A stretch of DNA of 49,992 nt from Bacillota bacterium (GTDB lineage Bacteria; Bacillota; UBA4882; UBA10575): the NCBI GenBank assembly GCA_012727895.1, contig JAAYGG010000083.1:1-49992 (forward strand). The letters run 5' to 3'. Shown piece by piece: positions 15,978 to 24,361 of the stretch. Position numbers and translations under genes: made by a program. The notes beneath the pieces are model-generated. The model saw only the letters and a program-made list of their open reading frames with translations, was not told where the DNA came from and did not search any database. Every line of letters starts with the position of its first letter. The first letter of the stretch is position 1.

Positions 15978-17051
15978 ATGTCCTTTGACTGGGAGAGGTT
16001 TTGGGAGATTAACCGGGAATGCCTGGATTTGCGCAGGGAGATCCCGCGGGTGCCGGTGAGTCTCCGCTTCGACGGGGACTGGATCTGCCACCTATTGCAA
16101 TTGGATCCCGCCCGCTATTACACGGACTTCACCTACCAGCAGGAGAGCAGGTTGCGGTGCAGCGAAATTACCCGGAAAGAGCTGGGCTATACCCTTGAAC
16201 CGGCGGTGGATTTCGGGGTGGTCCTGGATGCTTCCGTTTACGGTGGGGAAGTAAATTACCATAAAAGCTCCGCTCCTATTTTGGCGCCGGTGATCACCGA
16301 ACCGGGACAGATTAAGGGTTTCGTCGCCAAAATGGCAAAACAGGACCCCCTGACCGCGGGGCTGGTCCCCAAGTACCTGGAATGGCGGGAGAAGATCAAG
16401 GCAAGTTACGGGATGGAGCTTGCCGCCGGGGAAGGGATGAAGGGCTGCGCCGCGGTTCTGGGGCAGTTATGCGGGATTACCAACCTCTTGACCTGGCTCC
16501 ATACCAACCCGGAGGAGATCCGTGCCCTGGTTGAATGCTGGTTCGAAACTTCCGTCCGCTACCTCCGGGGGCTGCGGGAGGCCACGGGTGTCAAAGGCGG
16601 GCTTTCCCTGGCCAGCGACCTGACGGGAATGCTCTCCCCCCGGCTTTACCGGGAGTTTTTCTTTGCGGCGGAAAAGGACCTCTTTAGCCTTTTTGCCCCG
16701 GGGGAAGATGACCGCCGCTATTACCATGCGGATTACCACATGAGCCACCATTTTGACTCCCTGCGGGAGCTTGGGGTTAATCAGGTCAATATCGACCCGT
16801 ACATAACGGCCGCCGAGATCCTGGAGCACCTGCCCGGAGTGATTGTCCACGGGCAGATCCCCCCGGCTACCGTTCTTTTGCATGGGTCGCCGGCGGATGT
16901 CGAGGCCTGCGTGCGGCGGGATATTTCCCAGGCCGGGCCGGGCAAGAGGTTAATCCTGACCACCATCGGCGGGATCAACCCCGGGACATCCTTTGAGAAT
17001 TTACGGGCGCTCTGTTATGCTGTGGAGAAATACGGTTATATTTACGGGTAG
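15978..17051 (+). CDS. uroporphyrinogen decarboxylase (UroD/MtaA) family protein
   Basis: The 357-residue protein has a UroD-type TIM barrel. Support comes from the C-terminal pattern VIVHGQIPPATVLLHGSPADV, which resembles the G-N-(V/I)-D-P...G-(S/T)-P-E-x-V signature, and a GGINPGTSFENLRAL end resembling GGxxPxTPxENL. Relatives include haem-pathway HemE and corrinoid methyltransferases such as MtaA. The zinc motif His-x-Cys of MtaA is replaced by HADYHMSHH here, so Cys-based zinc binding is not evident and the reaction cannot be named. The ATG at 15978 has GGGAGGAG 9 nt upstream; a GTG at 15939 lacks spacing to a ribosome binding site. No haem or corrinoid genes are adjacent. Confidence 0.75.
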   Translation: MSFDWERFWEINRECLDLRREIPRVPVSLRFDGDWICHLLQLDPARYYTDFTYQQESRLRCSEITRKELGYTLEPAVDFGVVLDASVYGGEVNYHKSSAPILAPVITEPGQIKGFVAKMAKQDPLTAGLVPKYLEWREKIKASYGMELAAGEGMKGCAAVLGQLCGITNLLTWLHTNPEEIRALVECWFETSVRYLRGLREATGVKGGLSLASDLTGMLSPRLYREFFFAAEKDLFSLFAPGEDDRRYYHADYHMSHHFDSLRELGVNQVNIDPYITAAEILEHLPGVIVHGQIPPATVLLHGSPADVEACVRRDISQAGPGKRLILTTIGGINPGTSFENLRALCYAVEKYGYIYG

Positions 17052-17092
17052 GGGCCGGTATCCCCGGAACCCCCGGGCAACAGGAAAAATCC

Positions 17093-17122
17093 TCGACACC
17101 CCCGGCTGGATTGTGGTAAAAT
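17093..17122 (+). promoter_or_regulatory. candidate sigma-A promoter of efp
   Basis: TCGACA (17093-17098) and TAAAAT (17117-17122) are separated by 18 bp, about 46 nt before the efp ATG. One mismatch to consensus in each hexamer. Confidence 0.5.
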
Positions 17123-17167
17123 AATCAAGAAAGCGTTTTTGCGCTAAGACGCGGAGGAGGTTATGTC

Positions 17168-17731
17168 ATGATTTCAGTTAATGATTTCCGGACAGGCCTG
17201 ACCATCGAGTTGGACGGCGAACTCTACACAGTGGTGGATTTTCTCCACGTCAAACCGGGGAAAGGATCGGCTTTTGTCCGGAGCAAGCTGAAGAATATTC
17301 GCACCGGTTATGTAATAGAAAAAACATTCAACGCCGGGGAAAAGGTGAGTTTGGCCCGGATTGAAACCAGAGAGATGCAGTATCTCTATAAAAGCGATGC
17401 CGATTATGTCTTCATGGATATGGAGACCTATGAGCAGGTGAGCCTGAATGAAGAGTTGCTGGGGGACGGGATTAAATACCTCAAAGAGAATATGGAGGTA
17501 ATGGTCCAGTTCTACGAGGGGAACCCGATTGGCGTGACCCTCCCCAATACTGTCGAGCTTGAGGTGGTGGAGACCGCGCCGGGGTTCAAGGGCGACACCG
17601 CCGCCGGCGGTACCAAACCCGCAAAACTGGAGACGGGAGTCACCGTGAACGTCCCGTTCTTTATCAACGAGGGCGATATTATTCAAGTGGACACCCGGAC
17701 CGGCGAGTACTTACGGAGAAGCAGCAAGTAG
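17168..17731 (+). CDS. efp: translation elongation factor P
   Basis: EF-P relieves ribosome stalling at consecutive prolines. The 187-residue protein has the three beta-barrel domains: KOW-like N-terminus, the middle domain with [20 protein letters not shown], and the C-terminal domain with [19 protein letters not shown] and [22 protein letters not shown]. The loop tip Lys is Lys32 ([10 protein letters not shown]), the residue carrying 5-aminopentanol in Bacillus, so a non-YjeA type modification is likely. A GCGGAGGAGG ribosome binding site precedes the ATG. Its place downstream of pepP and upstream of spoIIIA and accBC is conserved in many spore formers. Confidence 0.97.
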   Translation: MISVNDFRTGLTIELDGELYTVVDFLHVKPGKGSAFVRSKLKNIRTGYVIEKTFNAGEKVSLARIETREMQYLYKSDADYVFMDMETYEQVSLNEELLGDGIKYLKENMEVMVQFYEGNPIGVTLPNTVELEVVETAPGFKGDTAAGGTKPAKLETGVTVNVPFFINEGDIIQVDTRTGEYLRRSSK

Positions 17732-17878
17732 CGGGGAGGGGTAAAAGAAATATTTCCGGGCAACGGTTAAACCGGTTAAAATGGGCGCGTACGTGTAAAA
17801 CCGCGGTTTTCCGGGCAGGATAAACCTGATAATACCCGGGTATTCTGGAAAAAAAGAGCAGAAGAGGCGGTGACGTAC

Positions 17879-20167
17879 GTGCCTGATCCCGGGAGAACAG
17901 GGCTAAGACCTTCAGGCCGGCAGGCGGGGATCTTCACCGCTTGCCTGGCCCTTTTTTTTGTTGCCCCCGTCTTTGCCGGGGTGGAGCCGGCCGCCGGGGA
18001 GCCTTCACGCCCGTGCGAAAAAGCGATCGTTCTTTTTTTGGGCGGTCTTTCCCTTGCCGACTGGCAGGCGGCGGAGACACCGCACTTTAGAGCCCTGGCG
18101 GAGCGGGGGGCGGTGGGGCTGATGAATGTCCGGACTGCCGGGTCTTTCAGCCCGGAGAACGCCTATGCCACCTTCAATGCAGGAGAACGGGCCCTGGGAT
18201 CCCCGGAGGCCGGGACGGTCCTGCAAACCGGGGAGACGTACGAAACTGGTACCGCCGGCGAGGTCTTTCTCCGGCGGACGGGGATTGCGCCCCCGTCCGG
18301 GGCTTTGCTGGTCATGGACTGGCCGCGTCTTCTCAAGAATAATGCCGCCCTCCCCATGGTTTTGGGCCTTGGCACCTTCGGCGAAACCATGGCGCAGGGC
18401 GGGGTAAGAGTGGCTGTCCTCGGCAATGCCAAGACACCGGCGGGCCCGGGGCGGGAGATAGCGCTGGCAGCGATGAACAGCGCCGGGATTATTCCCCGCG
18501 GGGAGGTGGGTCCCGGGCTCTCCCGCGCCAACCCCCTGCGGCCATGGGGGATGGAAACCGATTACCGGCGGCTCCATACGGCACTGCTGCGGTTATTGGC
18601 GGAGGCCGACTGCATTCTTGTGGAATTGGGGGATTCTTCCCGGGTAGAAAAGTACCGGGAATACCTCTTGCCCGGCTTGCGGCAAGCATACCGGCTCCAG
18701 GCCTTGGCAGCGGCGGACAGTTTTTTAGGGGCGCTTCTGGCCACGATTGATCTGGAGCGGACGGTGCTTTTTATCGTTACTCCCTATCCCTCCCGGGATG
18801 CGGTGGACCAGGGCGATACACTGACCCCGGTCCTGGCCGCCGGGCCGGGTTTTCAGCGGGGACTGCTTTATTCGCCCAGTACCCGGCAGCCCGGGATTAT
18901 TGCCTTTCCCGACCTGGCGGCGACTCTCTTTGCCGCCTTTGAGATCAAGCCCCCCTCCGGTTTCCCGGGCCGCCCCCTCTCCTGGGCGCCTGCGGATTTC
19001 CCCCTTCAAACCCTGGCGGAGAAGAATCACCGGGTGGTCCAGGTTAATAATGCCAGGGGACCGGTGCTGAAAGGTTTTGTCTTCATCCAGATCGCCCTTT
19101 TCCTCCTGGTTCTCCTCTTTATCCTGCACCCGCGCTTCCGCAGCCCCCGCTTTTTCTCTCTCTTGCAAGTTCTCCTCGCCGGAATTACCAGCATACCGCT
19201 GGGGCTTTTGGTTTTGCCATGGTTCGGGACCCCGGGCGTACCCGGGATTACCCTTTACCTCTTGGCTGTGGCCCTGGGCGCCGGTTGGGCCGGGACTGGG
19301 AGAATTTTTCGCAGGCAGGGGAGGCGCGCAGCTGTCCCCGCCTTCCTCGGCCTGGTGACCTCCCTAGCCATCCTCGGGGATATCTTCCGGGGTTCGCCGT
19401 TAATGAGCGGTTCCTTGCTGGGGTTCAGTCCTGTAGGCGGGGCGCGGTATTATGGGATCGGCAATGAATACCTGGGGGTTCTCCTCGGGGGATCAGTCAC
19501 AGGTATTACTTTTCTCTGGGACCAAGCCGGGGGCAGATCCGCGGTTGCCCGCCGTCCCTGGATAATGCCGGTTATCACCGGTCTCCTTTTTATTCTCTGG
19601 CTTTATGCGGTGGCCGCGCCGTGGCACGGCGCCAACCTGGGGGGAGCAATCGCCCTGGCCGTCGCCTATCTGGTCACCGGTTTTTCCTTTTCCGGGCGGC
19701 CTTTCTCCGCCAGGCAGAGGCTTCTCTTGGTTTTGGGCGGGGTGGCCGCGTTGCTTTTCCTTTTGGGCGTGACCGATCTCCTCCGGGCTCCTGGAGTCCA
19801 ATCCCACATGGGGCGGCTGGTCGTTTTGCTCCGGGCGGAGGGACCGGCCGCCGCTGTCCCGGTGATCTGGCGGAAGTTAAAGATGAACCTTACGCTGATT
19901 GAGTATACGGTTTGGAGCAGGATTTTCCTTACCTTCCTTATTGTCCTGGCAGTCCTTTTCTTGCGGCCCGGGAGAAAAACCGCCGGTCTTGACCGCCGGT
20001 TTCCGGCGTTGGCCAAAGGAGTCCGGGGCGCCCTGGCGGGAAGCATTACCGCGCTGGCGGTGAATGATTCGGGGATTGTTGCCGCCGCCACCGGCCTGCT
20101 TTTTCCCGTGGTCATACTGACAATGATTATTTTGGAAGACTATGCCTGTGGTCAAGATCATGCCTAA
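17879..20167 (+). CDS. polytopic membrane protein with an alkaline-phosphatase-fold-like N-terminal domain
   Basis: The roughly 762-residue protein has a signal or anchor segment (about 20-40), an extracytoplasmic domain (about 45-395), and around ten membrane segments in the C-terminal half. The outer domain has the outline of an alkaline phosphatase superfamily domain: GAVGLMNVRT, SPENAYATFNAGERA, a PVLAAGPGF segment and PDLAATLF. The usual first metal Asp is replaced (LFLGGL rather than a DG motif) and the late Asp-His pair (DHG) is not visible, so it may be catalytically dead. The membrane half has RYYGIGNEYLG and NDSGIVAAAT motifs. The GTG at 17879 lies 11 nt after GAAGAGG; a GTG at 17870 is too close. 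I do not know its function; its position between efp and spoIIIA suggests an envelope or sporulation role (inference). Confidence 0.7.
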   Translation: MPDPGRTGLRPSGRQAGIFTACLALFFVAPVFAGVEPAAGEPSRPCEKAIVLFLGGLSLADWQAAETPHFRALAERGAVGLMNVRTAGSFSPENAYATFNAGERALGSPEAGTVLQTGETYETGTAGEVFLRRTGIAPPSGALLVMDWPRLLKNNAALPMVLGLGTFGETMAQGGVRVAVLGNAKTPAGPGREIALAAMNSAGIIPRGEVGPGLSRANPLRPWGMETDYRRLHTALLRLLAEADCILVELGDSSRVEKYREYLLPGLRQAYRLQALAAADSFLGALLATIDLERTVLFIVTPYPSRDAVDQGDTLTPVLAAGPGFQRGLLYSPSTRQPGIIAFPDLAATLFAAFEIKPPSGFPGRPLSWAPADFPLQTLAEKNHRVVQVNNARGPVLKGFVFIQIALFLLVLLFILHPRFRSPRFFSLLQVLLAGITSIPLGLLVLPWFGTPGVPGITLYLLAVALGAGWAGTGRIFRRQGRRAAVPAFLGLVTSLAILGDIFRGSPLMSGSLLGFSPVGGARYYGIGNEYLGVLLGGSVTGITFLWDQAGGRSAVARRPWIMPVITGLLFILWLYAVAAPWHGANLGGAIALAVAYLVTGFSFSGRPFSARQRLLLVLGGVAALLFLLGVTDLLRAPGVQSHMGRLVVLLRAEGPAAAVPVIWRKLKMNLTLIEYTVWSRIFLTFLIVLAVLFLRPGRKTAGLDRRFPALAKGVRGALAGSITALAVNDSGIVAAATGLLFPVVILTMIILEDYACGQDHA

Positions 20168-20300
20168 AGTGGTTTTTTCATAAAGGCAGTCCACCGGGTC
20201 ACCCGGCGGGACGGCCGCCGGGGATAGATAATCTTTTTCCCGGGGAGCAATAATAAAGATCAGCCGCGCTTGTACAGAAAAACAAAGGGAGGTAAGGCTC

Positions 20301-20636
20301 TTGAAGGAGGATTTAACCGAGCAAGTTGCCTATCTACGGGGATTGGTCGAAGGACGCGATTTGACCACAGGCGAGAACACAAAGATCCTGTGGAAACAGG
20401 TGGTACAAACCCTTGATTTGGCCGCCGGTGAGATGAGGCGGCTCGGTAAAGAACAGGAACAGCTTAGAGAGTATATCGAAGCCATCGACGAGGACCTGGG
20501 TTATTTGGAGGACCAATATTATCCCGCGGAAGATCTGGGGGAGGAAGAAACGGAGTTGCAAATCAGCGGGACCCCGGTTGGTGATACCGGCGATACCCGG
20601 ACCACCGCCCCGGAGGGTGAAGAGACTCCCCACTGA
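20301..20636 (+). CDS. CD1247 N-terminal-domain-like small acidic protein
   Basis: The 111-residue protein starts LTEQVAYLRGLVEGRDL and continues with heptad-like helices (GEMRRLGKEQEQLREYIEAIDEDLGYLEDQYY), then a disordered acidic Thr/Glu-rich tail. This matches the small coiled-coil proteins annotated as 'CD1247 N-terminal domain-containing' in clostridia. No enzymatic motif is present and the function is unknown. The TTG start at 20301 has a GGGAGGTAAGG ribosome binding site. A strong terminator follows, so it is a separate unit from the spoIIIA operon. Confidence 0.8.
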   Translation: MKEDLTEQVAYLRGLVEGRDLTTGENTKILWKQVVQTLDLAAGEMRRLGKEQEQLREYIEAIDEDLGYLEDQYYPAEDLGEEETELQISGTPVGDTGDTRTTAPEGEETPH

Positions 20637-20666
20637 GAACGGGGGCGGGCAGGATCTTTCCTTTCC

Positions 20667-20706
20667 GGGCTGTAAGAGAAGACTTCTCTTACAGCCCGTT
20701 TTTTTG
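20667..20706 (+). terminator. strong intrinsic terminator
   Basis: GGGCTGTAAGAGAAG (20667-20681) pairs perfectly with CTTCTCTTACAGCCC (20683-20697), followed by GTTTTTTT. It isolates the upstream genes from the spoIIIA operon. Confidence 0.95.
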
Positions 20707-20735
20707 TAACCTGCAGTTTTCCCGGCCGCCGGGTT

Positions 20736-20762
20736 ATAATTTTGCCACTATGTCCATATTTA
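20736..20762 (+). promoter_or_regulatory. candidate sigma-E promoter of the spoIIIA operon
   Basis: ATAATT (20736-20741) and CATATTTA (20755-20762) are 13 bp apart and resemble the mother-cell sigma-E pattern (ATATT-like -35, CATA-type -10). Sigma-E control of spoIIIA is established in Bacillus. The match is partial; TATAAT at 20735-20740 could instead be a sigma-A -10 without a good -35. Confidence 0.35.
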
Positions 20763-20865
20763 TAACATGGTTATGAGATGTTCCGGGCGTGTTCCGGGCG
20801 GTTACGCCCTGCCATAGGCCGTGGTATGTTCTGCGGATACACACGGAAGGAGCGGAAGAACAACG

Positions 20866-21843
20866 GTGGCGGGTATCCGGGAGGTATTGACGTATTTGGC
20901 TCCCCGCCTCCGGCGGACGCTGGAAAAGATGGGCGGAGCATTACAAGAGCTGGAAGAGGTCCGGTTGCGCGCCGGCCGGCCCCTTCAGGTCGAGACCGGT
21001 TTGGTTTCCACGCTGGTGACACCGGAAGGGCTTTTTACCGACCGGAAGGAGCGGGCTTTCCGGGTCACGGAAGAAGATATCCTGCGCTCATTGCAACTAA
21101 TGGGGGAAAACTCCCTTTATACGTTGGAAGAAGAGTTAAAAGAGGGTTTTCTCACCCTCCCCGGCGGGCACCGGGTGGGCCTAGCCGGCGAATGCCTGGC
21201 GGAAAACGGCCGCCTGGTCCGGGTAAAAAGGGTTACCGCTTTAAACCTGCGGATCGCCAGGGAAACGATTGGCAGCAGCCGGCCGGTCCTCCCCTTTTTG
21301 GTTGCAGAAAAGCGTCCCTTAAGGATAATGATCATCTCACCGCCGCAGGCGGGAAAGACCACCCTCCTGCGGGATATTGTCCGCAGTTTCAGCAATGGGG
21401 AAGGGGTACCGGCCCCGGTTAAGGTCGGCCTGGTGGATGAGAGAGGGGAGATCGCCGGGTGTTTCCGGGGGGTACCCCAGTTGGATGTGGGGATCCGCAC
21501 CGATGTCCTCACCGGCTGCCCGAAACGGGACGGGATCTTTCTTCTCCTCCGTTCCATGAGCCCCCAGGTGATTGCCACCGACGAGATTGGCCGCCCTGCG
21601 GATCTGCAAGTCATTGAAGAGGTCCTCAATGCCGGCGTCGGTTTCATTGTCACCGCCCACGCCTGGGATACGCAGGATCTTGCCTTGCGCCCGGTTCTAC
21701 GGGAGATCTGGTTGCAAGGGCTGGTGGAAAAGGTGATTATCCTCAGCCGGCGTTACGGGTCGGGAACCCTGGAGGGGATCTGGGACGGCAAGACCAAAAA
21801 AGCCTTGCCGGTGAAACCGGTACGTCTGGGGGTGGGGAATTGA
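20866..21843 (+). CDS. spoIIIAA: stage III sporulation protein AA (AAA-type ATPase)
   Basis: SpoIIIAA is the secretion-type ATPase of the SpoIIIA-SpoIIQ channel between mother cell and forespore. The 325-residue form starts VAGIREVLTYLAPRLRRTL, the usual N-terminus. LTLPGGHRVGLAGEC and RIARE are family segments. Walker A reads SPPQAGKTT (first Gly is Ser) and Walker B is VIATDEIG. The GTG at 20866 lies 13 nt after GGAAGGAG; an upstream GTG at 20821 would add 15 unrelated residues. The stop overlaps the spoIIIAB start. It is the first gene of an eight-gene operon. Confidence 0.95.
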   Translation: MAGIREVLTYLAPRLRRTLEKMGGALQELEEVRLRAGRPLQVETGLVSTLVTPEGLFTDRKERAFRVTEEDILRSLQLMGENSLYTLEEELKEGFLTLPGGHRVGLAGECLAENGRLVRVKRVTALNLRIARETIGSSRPVLPFLVAEKRPLRIMIISPPQAGKTTLLRDIVRSFSNGEGVPAPVKVGLVDERGEIAGCFRGVPQLDVGIRTDVLTGCPKRDGIFLLLRSMSPQVIATDEIGRPADLQVIEEVLNAGVGFIVTAHAWDTQDLALRPVLREIWLQGLVEKVIILSRRYGSGTLEGIWDGKTKKALPVKPVRLGVGN

Positions 21844-22355
21844 AGCTGGCCGGTGCCTTGTTGATAATTTCGGCTTCGACCGCCGCCGGGTGGCTGTACG
21901 GGTCTATGCTGCGGAAACGCCGCAAGAACCTGGCAGACCTGCGCCGGCTTTTGCAATGGCTGGAGACGGAGATTGGTTATAACCTTATCCCTTTGCGGGA
22001 GGCCTTCTTCCGGATCAGCCAAAGGCTACAGGGGGAGGTTTCCCTCTTGGCCACGGTTTTTATCCGGTATCTGGATGACCCCGGGGGCCTGACCGCCGGT
22101 GAAGCCTGGCAAAAAACCATTCAGAACTGCCGTGAGAAACTGGTTTTGGCCGGTCCGGACTGGATGATCCTGGAGGATTTAGGGTGCAACCTGGGGACCA
22201 CCGACCGGGAGCACCAGCTAAAGGCGGTCCGGGAAGGGATTGAAAGGATAAAAATCCAGGAAACAGCCGTGGAAGAACAGGCGGTAAAGAATGAAAAACT
22301 CTACCGGTACCTGGGGATGGCCGCCGGTACCCTGGCCGTCTTATTATTCTACTGA
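21840..22355 (+). CDS. spoIIIAB: stage III sporulation protein AB
   Basis: The 171-residue protein has an N-terminal membrane segment, a helical T2SS-F-like cytosolic region (LRRLLQWLETEIGYNLIPLREAF) and a C-terminal membrane segment (LGMAAGTLAVLLFY). This is the GspF-like inner-membrane partner of SpoIIIAA. The TTG start overlaps the spoIIIAA stop by 4 nt, indicating translational coupling. Confidence 0.95.
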   Translation: MKLAGALLIISASTAAGWLYGSMLRKRRKNLADLRRLLQWLETEIGYNLIPLREAFFRISQRLQGEVSLLATVFIRYLDDPGGLTAGEAWQKTIQNCREKLVLAGPDWMILEDLGCNLGTTDREHQLKAVREGIERIKIQETAVEEQAVKNEKLYRYLGMAAGTLAVLLFY

Positions 22356-22412
22356 CCGCCGGATAGCAGCGGGCATGCCCGTGCAGGCAATGAAGAGAAG
22401 GAGGGCTTACCA

Positions 22413-22610
22413 GTGCCTGATATCAATCTCATCTTCAAAATCGCCGGGGTTGGGATTCTGATCTCCATCTTGAATATGGTTTTAAAACAGGCGGATAAGG
22501 AGGAACAGGCACAGATGTTAACACTGGTCGGGGTGGTGGTCGTTTTGTTACTGGTTATCCAGTTGATCCAACGTTTATTCCATGATGTACGGGCGGTTTT
22601 CGGGCTTTAA
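22413..22610 (+). CDS. spoIIIAC: stage III sporulation protein AC
   Basis: A 65-residue protein with two membrane helices; the segments FKIAGVGILISILNMVLKQA and VGVVVVLLLVIQLI are typical of SpoIIIAC. It is an integral component of the feeding-channel complex. The GTG start has GAAGGAGG upstream. It lies 57 nt after spoIIIAB. Confidence 0.95.
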   Translation: MPDINLIFKIAGVGILISILNMVLKQADKEEQAQMLTLVGVVVVLLLVIQLIQRLFHDVRAVFGL

Positions 22611-22631
22611 TGTTTTAAAGGGGAGAAAACC

Positions 22632-23015
22632 GTGGATTTCGGTGTTTTTTTTGGTATTGTCCTTTTGGCTGTAGCCTTCCTTTCTTTGTTACGGCAGACC
22701 CGCCCGGAACTGGCCGTCCTCCTTTCCGTGGCGGCGGGGGTAATTATCTTCCTGCGGCTCATCGGGCCTTTGCAGGAATTGGTCAGGACCTTTGAGTTCC
22801 TGGCGGCGCAGGCCCAGATCAACCTGGTTTACCTGCAGATCGTTTTCCGGGTCATGGGTGTGGCTTACCTGACCGGGTTTACCGCCCAAATCTGCAGGGA
22901 TGCCGGGGAAGGGGCCTTGGCGCTTAAATTGGAGATGGCGGGGAAAGTCATCATCCTTCTCCTGGCTGTCCCGGTACTCGTGGCCATCCTCGAAACGGTC
23001 CTGCGGATGCTCTGA
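22632..23015 (+). CDS. spoIIIAD: stage III sporulation protein AD
   Basis: The 127-residue membrane protein has about four hydrophobic segments and the family stretch VFRVMGVAYLTGFTAQICRD followed by GEGALALKLEMAGK. It is similar in design to SpoIIIAC and to export-apparatus subunits. GTG start with AAGGGGAG upstream; 21 nt after spoIIIAC. Confidence 0.95.
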   Translation: MDFGVFFGIVLLAVAFLSLLRQTRPELAVLLSVAAGVIIFLRLIGPLQELVRTFEFLAAQAQINLVYLQIVFRVMGVAYLTGFTAQICRDAGEGALALKLEMAGKVIILLLAVPVLVAILETVLRML

Positions 23016-23026
23016 AGGGGATAAAG

Positions 23027-24310
23027 ATGAAAGAACAGAAATGTCCGGTTTTGACAGGGGCTCTGTTGATAGTGATCTTCAGCGCCGGGGTGGCGGGGAC
23101 GGCTGGGGTGACGGGGGCAGCCTGGGCTGTACCGGAGGCAGCCGGGACGATAGGCGCCGCCTGGACGGTAGTGGAAGCGACAGGAGCGGCCGGGATGGCC
23201 GGGGCGGGCTGGGAGACAGGGACAGCCGGGATCGACGCCGTGGTGGAAGAGGAATTGAACCATCTGGATCTGGCGGGTCCCTATTCATTGCTCAGGGGGA
23301 TGGACCGGGAGATCCGGGAACTCCTTCCGGAATGGGACCCGGCGGCCTGGGCCAGAGAAGGGCTGCAGTTGGACCTTTCCGGTATGGCCGGGCGGTTGCT
23401 CCGGCTCCTCTGGGGGGAAGTGGTGGCCAGCTTCAACCTCCTGGGGAAGCTGCTTGTCCTGGCGGTGATTGCCGCGGTTTTATCCCGGTTCCAACAGGCC
23501 TGGAACCGGGAGAGCGTGGGCCGGCTGGCGGAGAACGTCATCTATCTGGTCCTGATGGGACTGGTCATCCAGAGCTTCCATTTCATCCTTAACCTGGCCC
23601 GCGGCAGCCTTGACCGGGCAACGGAGTTTGTTTATGCTTTGCTCCCGGGGTTCTTTACCCTGCTGACCGCGGCGGGCGGGTTGACCCTGACGAGTATCTG
23701 CCATCCGGTGGTTTGGACCGGGATCGGCCTGGTGGTCGGGGCAATTAAAGACCTGATCTTCCCTATGATTTATTTTGCCGGCATTACCGGGCTTGTCTCG
23801 CTGCTGGCGGAGGGCTTTACCTTGAGCAAACTGGCGGGACTCGCCCGGAAGCTGGCCATCGGGCTTCTGGGGCTCCTGGTCGCCCTTTTCCTGGGGGTCG
23901 TTACCGTCCAGGGGATTTCCGTGGCGGTGGCCGAGGGAGTGGGCTTACGGGCGGCCAAATTTGTCACCGGCACCTTTGTCCCCCTGGTCGGGAGCGCACT
24001 GGCGGACAGTATGGAATTGGCGGCCGGATGTTCGCTGTTGATCAAAAACGGGCTCGGTCTTTTTGGCGCAGTTGCCGCCGTCCTGATCTGCCTGCACCCG
24101 GCCTTAAAAGTTTTGGCGGTGGCCCTTATTTACTACCTGGCTTCCGCTTTGGTCCAGCCCGCGGGGGAGGAACGGCTGGCCGCGGCTTTGCATGAAGTAG
24201 GAAGTATTTTTCTCATGGTCTTTGCCGCCCTGGCCATCACCGGGCTCATGTTCTTCTTCTCCCTCGCCATCTTGACCGGGCTGGGGAATATGACGGCAAT
24301 GATCCGTTAA
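23027..24310 (+). CDS. spoIIIAE: stage III sporulation protein AE, with Gly/Ala-rich repeat insert
   Basis: The 427-residue polytopic protein of the SpoIIIA channel has a signal segment, an outer domain (with LRGMDREIRELLPEWDPAAW) and about eight membrane helices with the family segments FFTLLTAAGG and GLRAAKFVTGTFVPLVGSALAD. After the signal peptide, residues about 22-70 form an unusual Gly/Ala/Trp-rich run with three related ~13-residue units (GAAWAVPEAAG, GAAWTVVEATG, GAGWETGTAG), likely grown by DNA repeat expansion. The ATG has AGGGGATAAAG upstream. A 20-bp tandem repeat begins in its stop codon. Confidence 0.95.
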   Translation: MKEQKCPVLTGALLIVIFSAGVAGTAGVTGAAWAVPEAAGTIGAAWTVVEATGAAGMAGAGWETGTAGIDAVVEEELNHLDLAGPYSLLRGMDREIRELLPEWDPAAWAREGLQLDLSGMAGRLLRLLWGEVVASFNLLGKLLVLAVIAAVLSRFQQAWNRESVGRLAENVIYLVLMGLVIQSFHFILNLARGSLDRATEFVYALLPGFFTLLTAAGGLTLTSICHPVVWTGIGLVVGAIKDLIFPMIYFAGITGLVSLLAEGFTLSKLAGLARKLAIGLLGLLVALFLGVVTVQGISVAVAEGVGLRAAKFVTGTFVPLVGSALADSMELAAGCSLLIKNGLGLFGAVAAVLICLHPALKVLAVALIYYLASALVQPAGEERLAAALHEVGSIFLMVFAALAITGLMFFFSLAILTGLGNMTAMIR

Positions 24311-24360
24311 GAGACGATATAAACCGTTAGGGGATGTAATAAACGGTTAGGGGAGAGATT
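24301..24360. repeat. 20-bp tandem repeat x3 starting in the spoIIIAE stop region
   Basis: Units at 24301-24320, 24321-24340 and 24341-24360 align as (gat/aaa)CSGTTARGRGA... with period 20. The TAA stop of spoIIIAE (24308-24310) is in unit 1, and units 2 and 3 carry TAG at the same phase. Unit 3 provides the GGGGAGAG ribosome binding site for spoIIIAF. Confidence 0.78.
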
Positions 24361-24361
24361 G

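Noticed and set aside
17797-17810. Terminator after efp
   Set aside because: AAAACCGCGGTTTT is a perfect palindrome, but the stem has no loop and no T run follows it.
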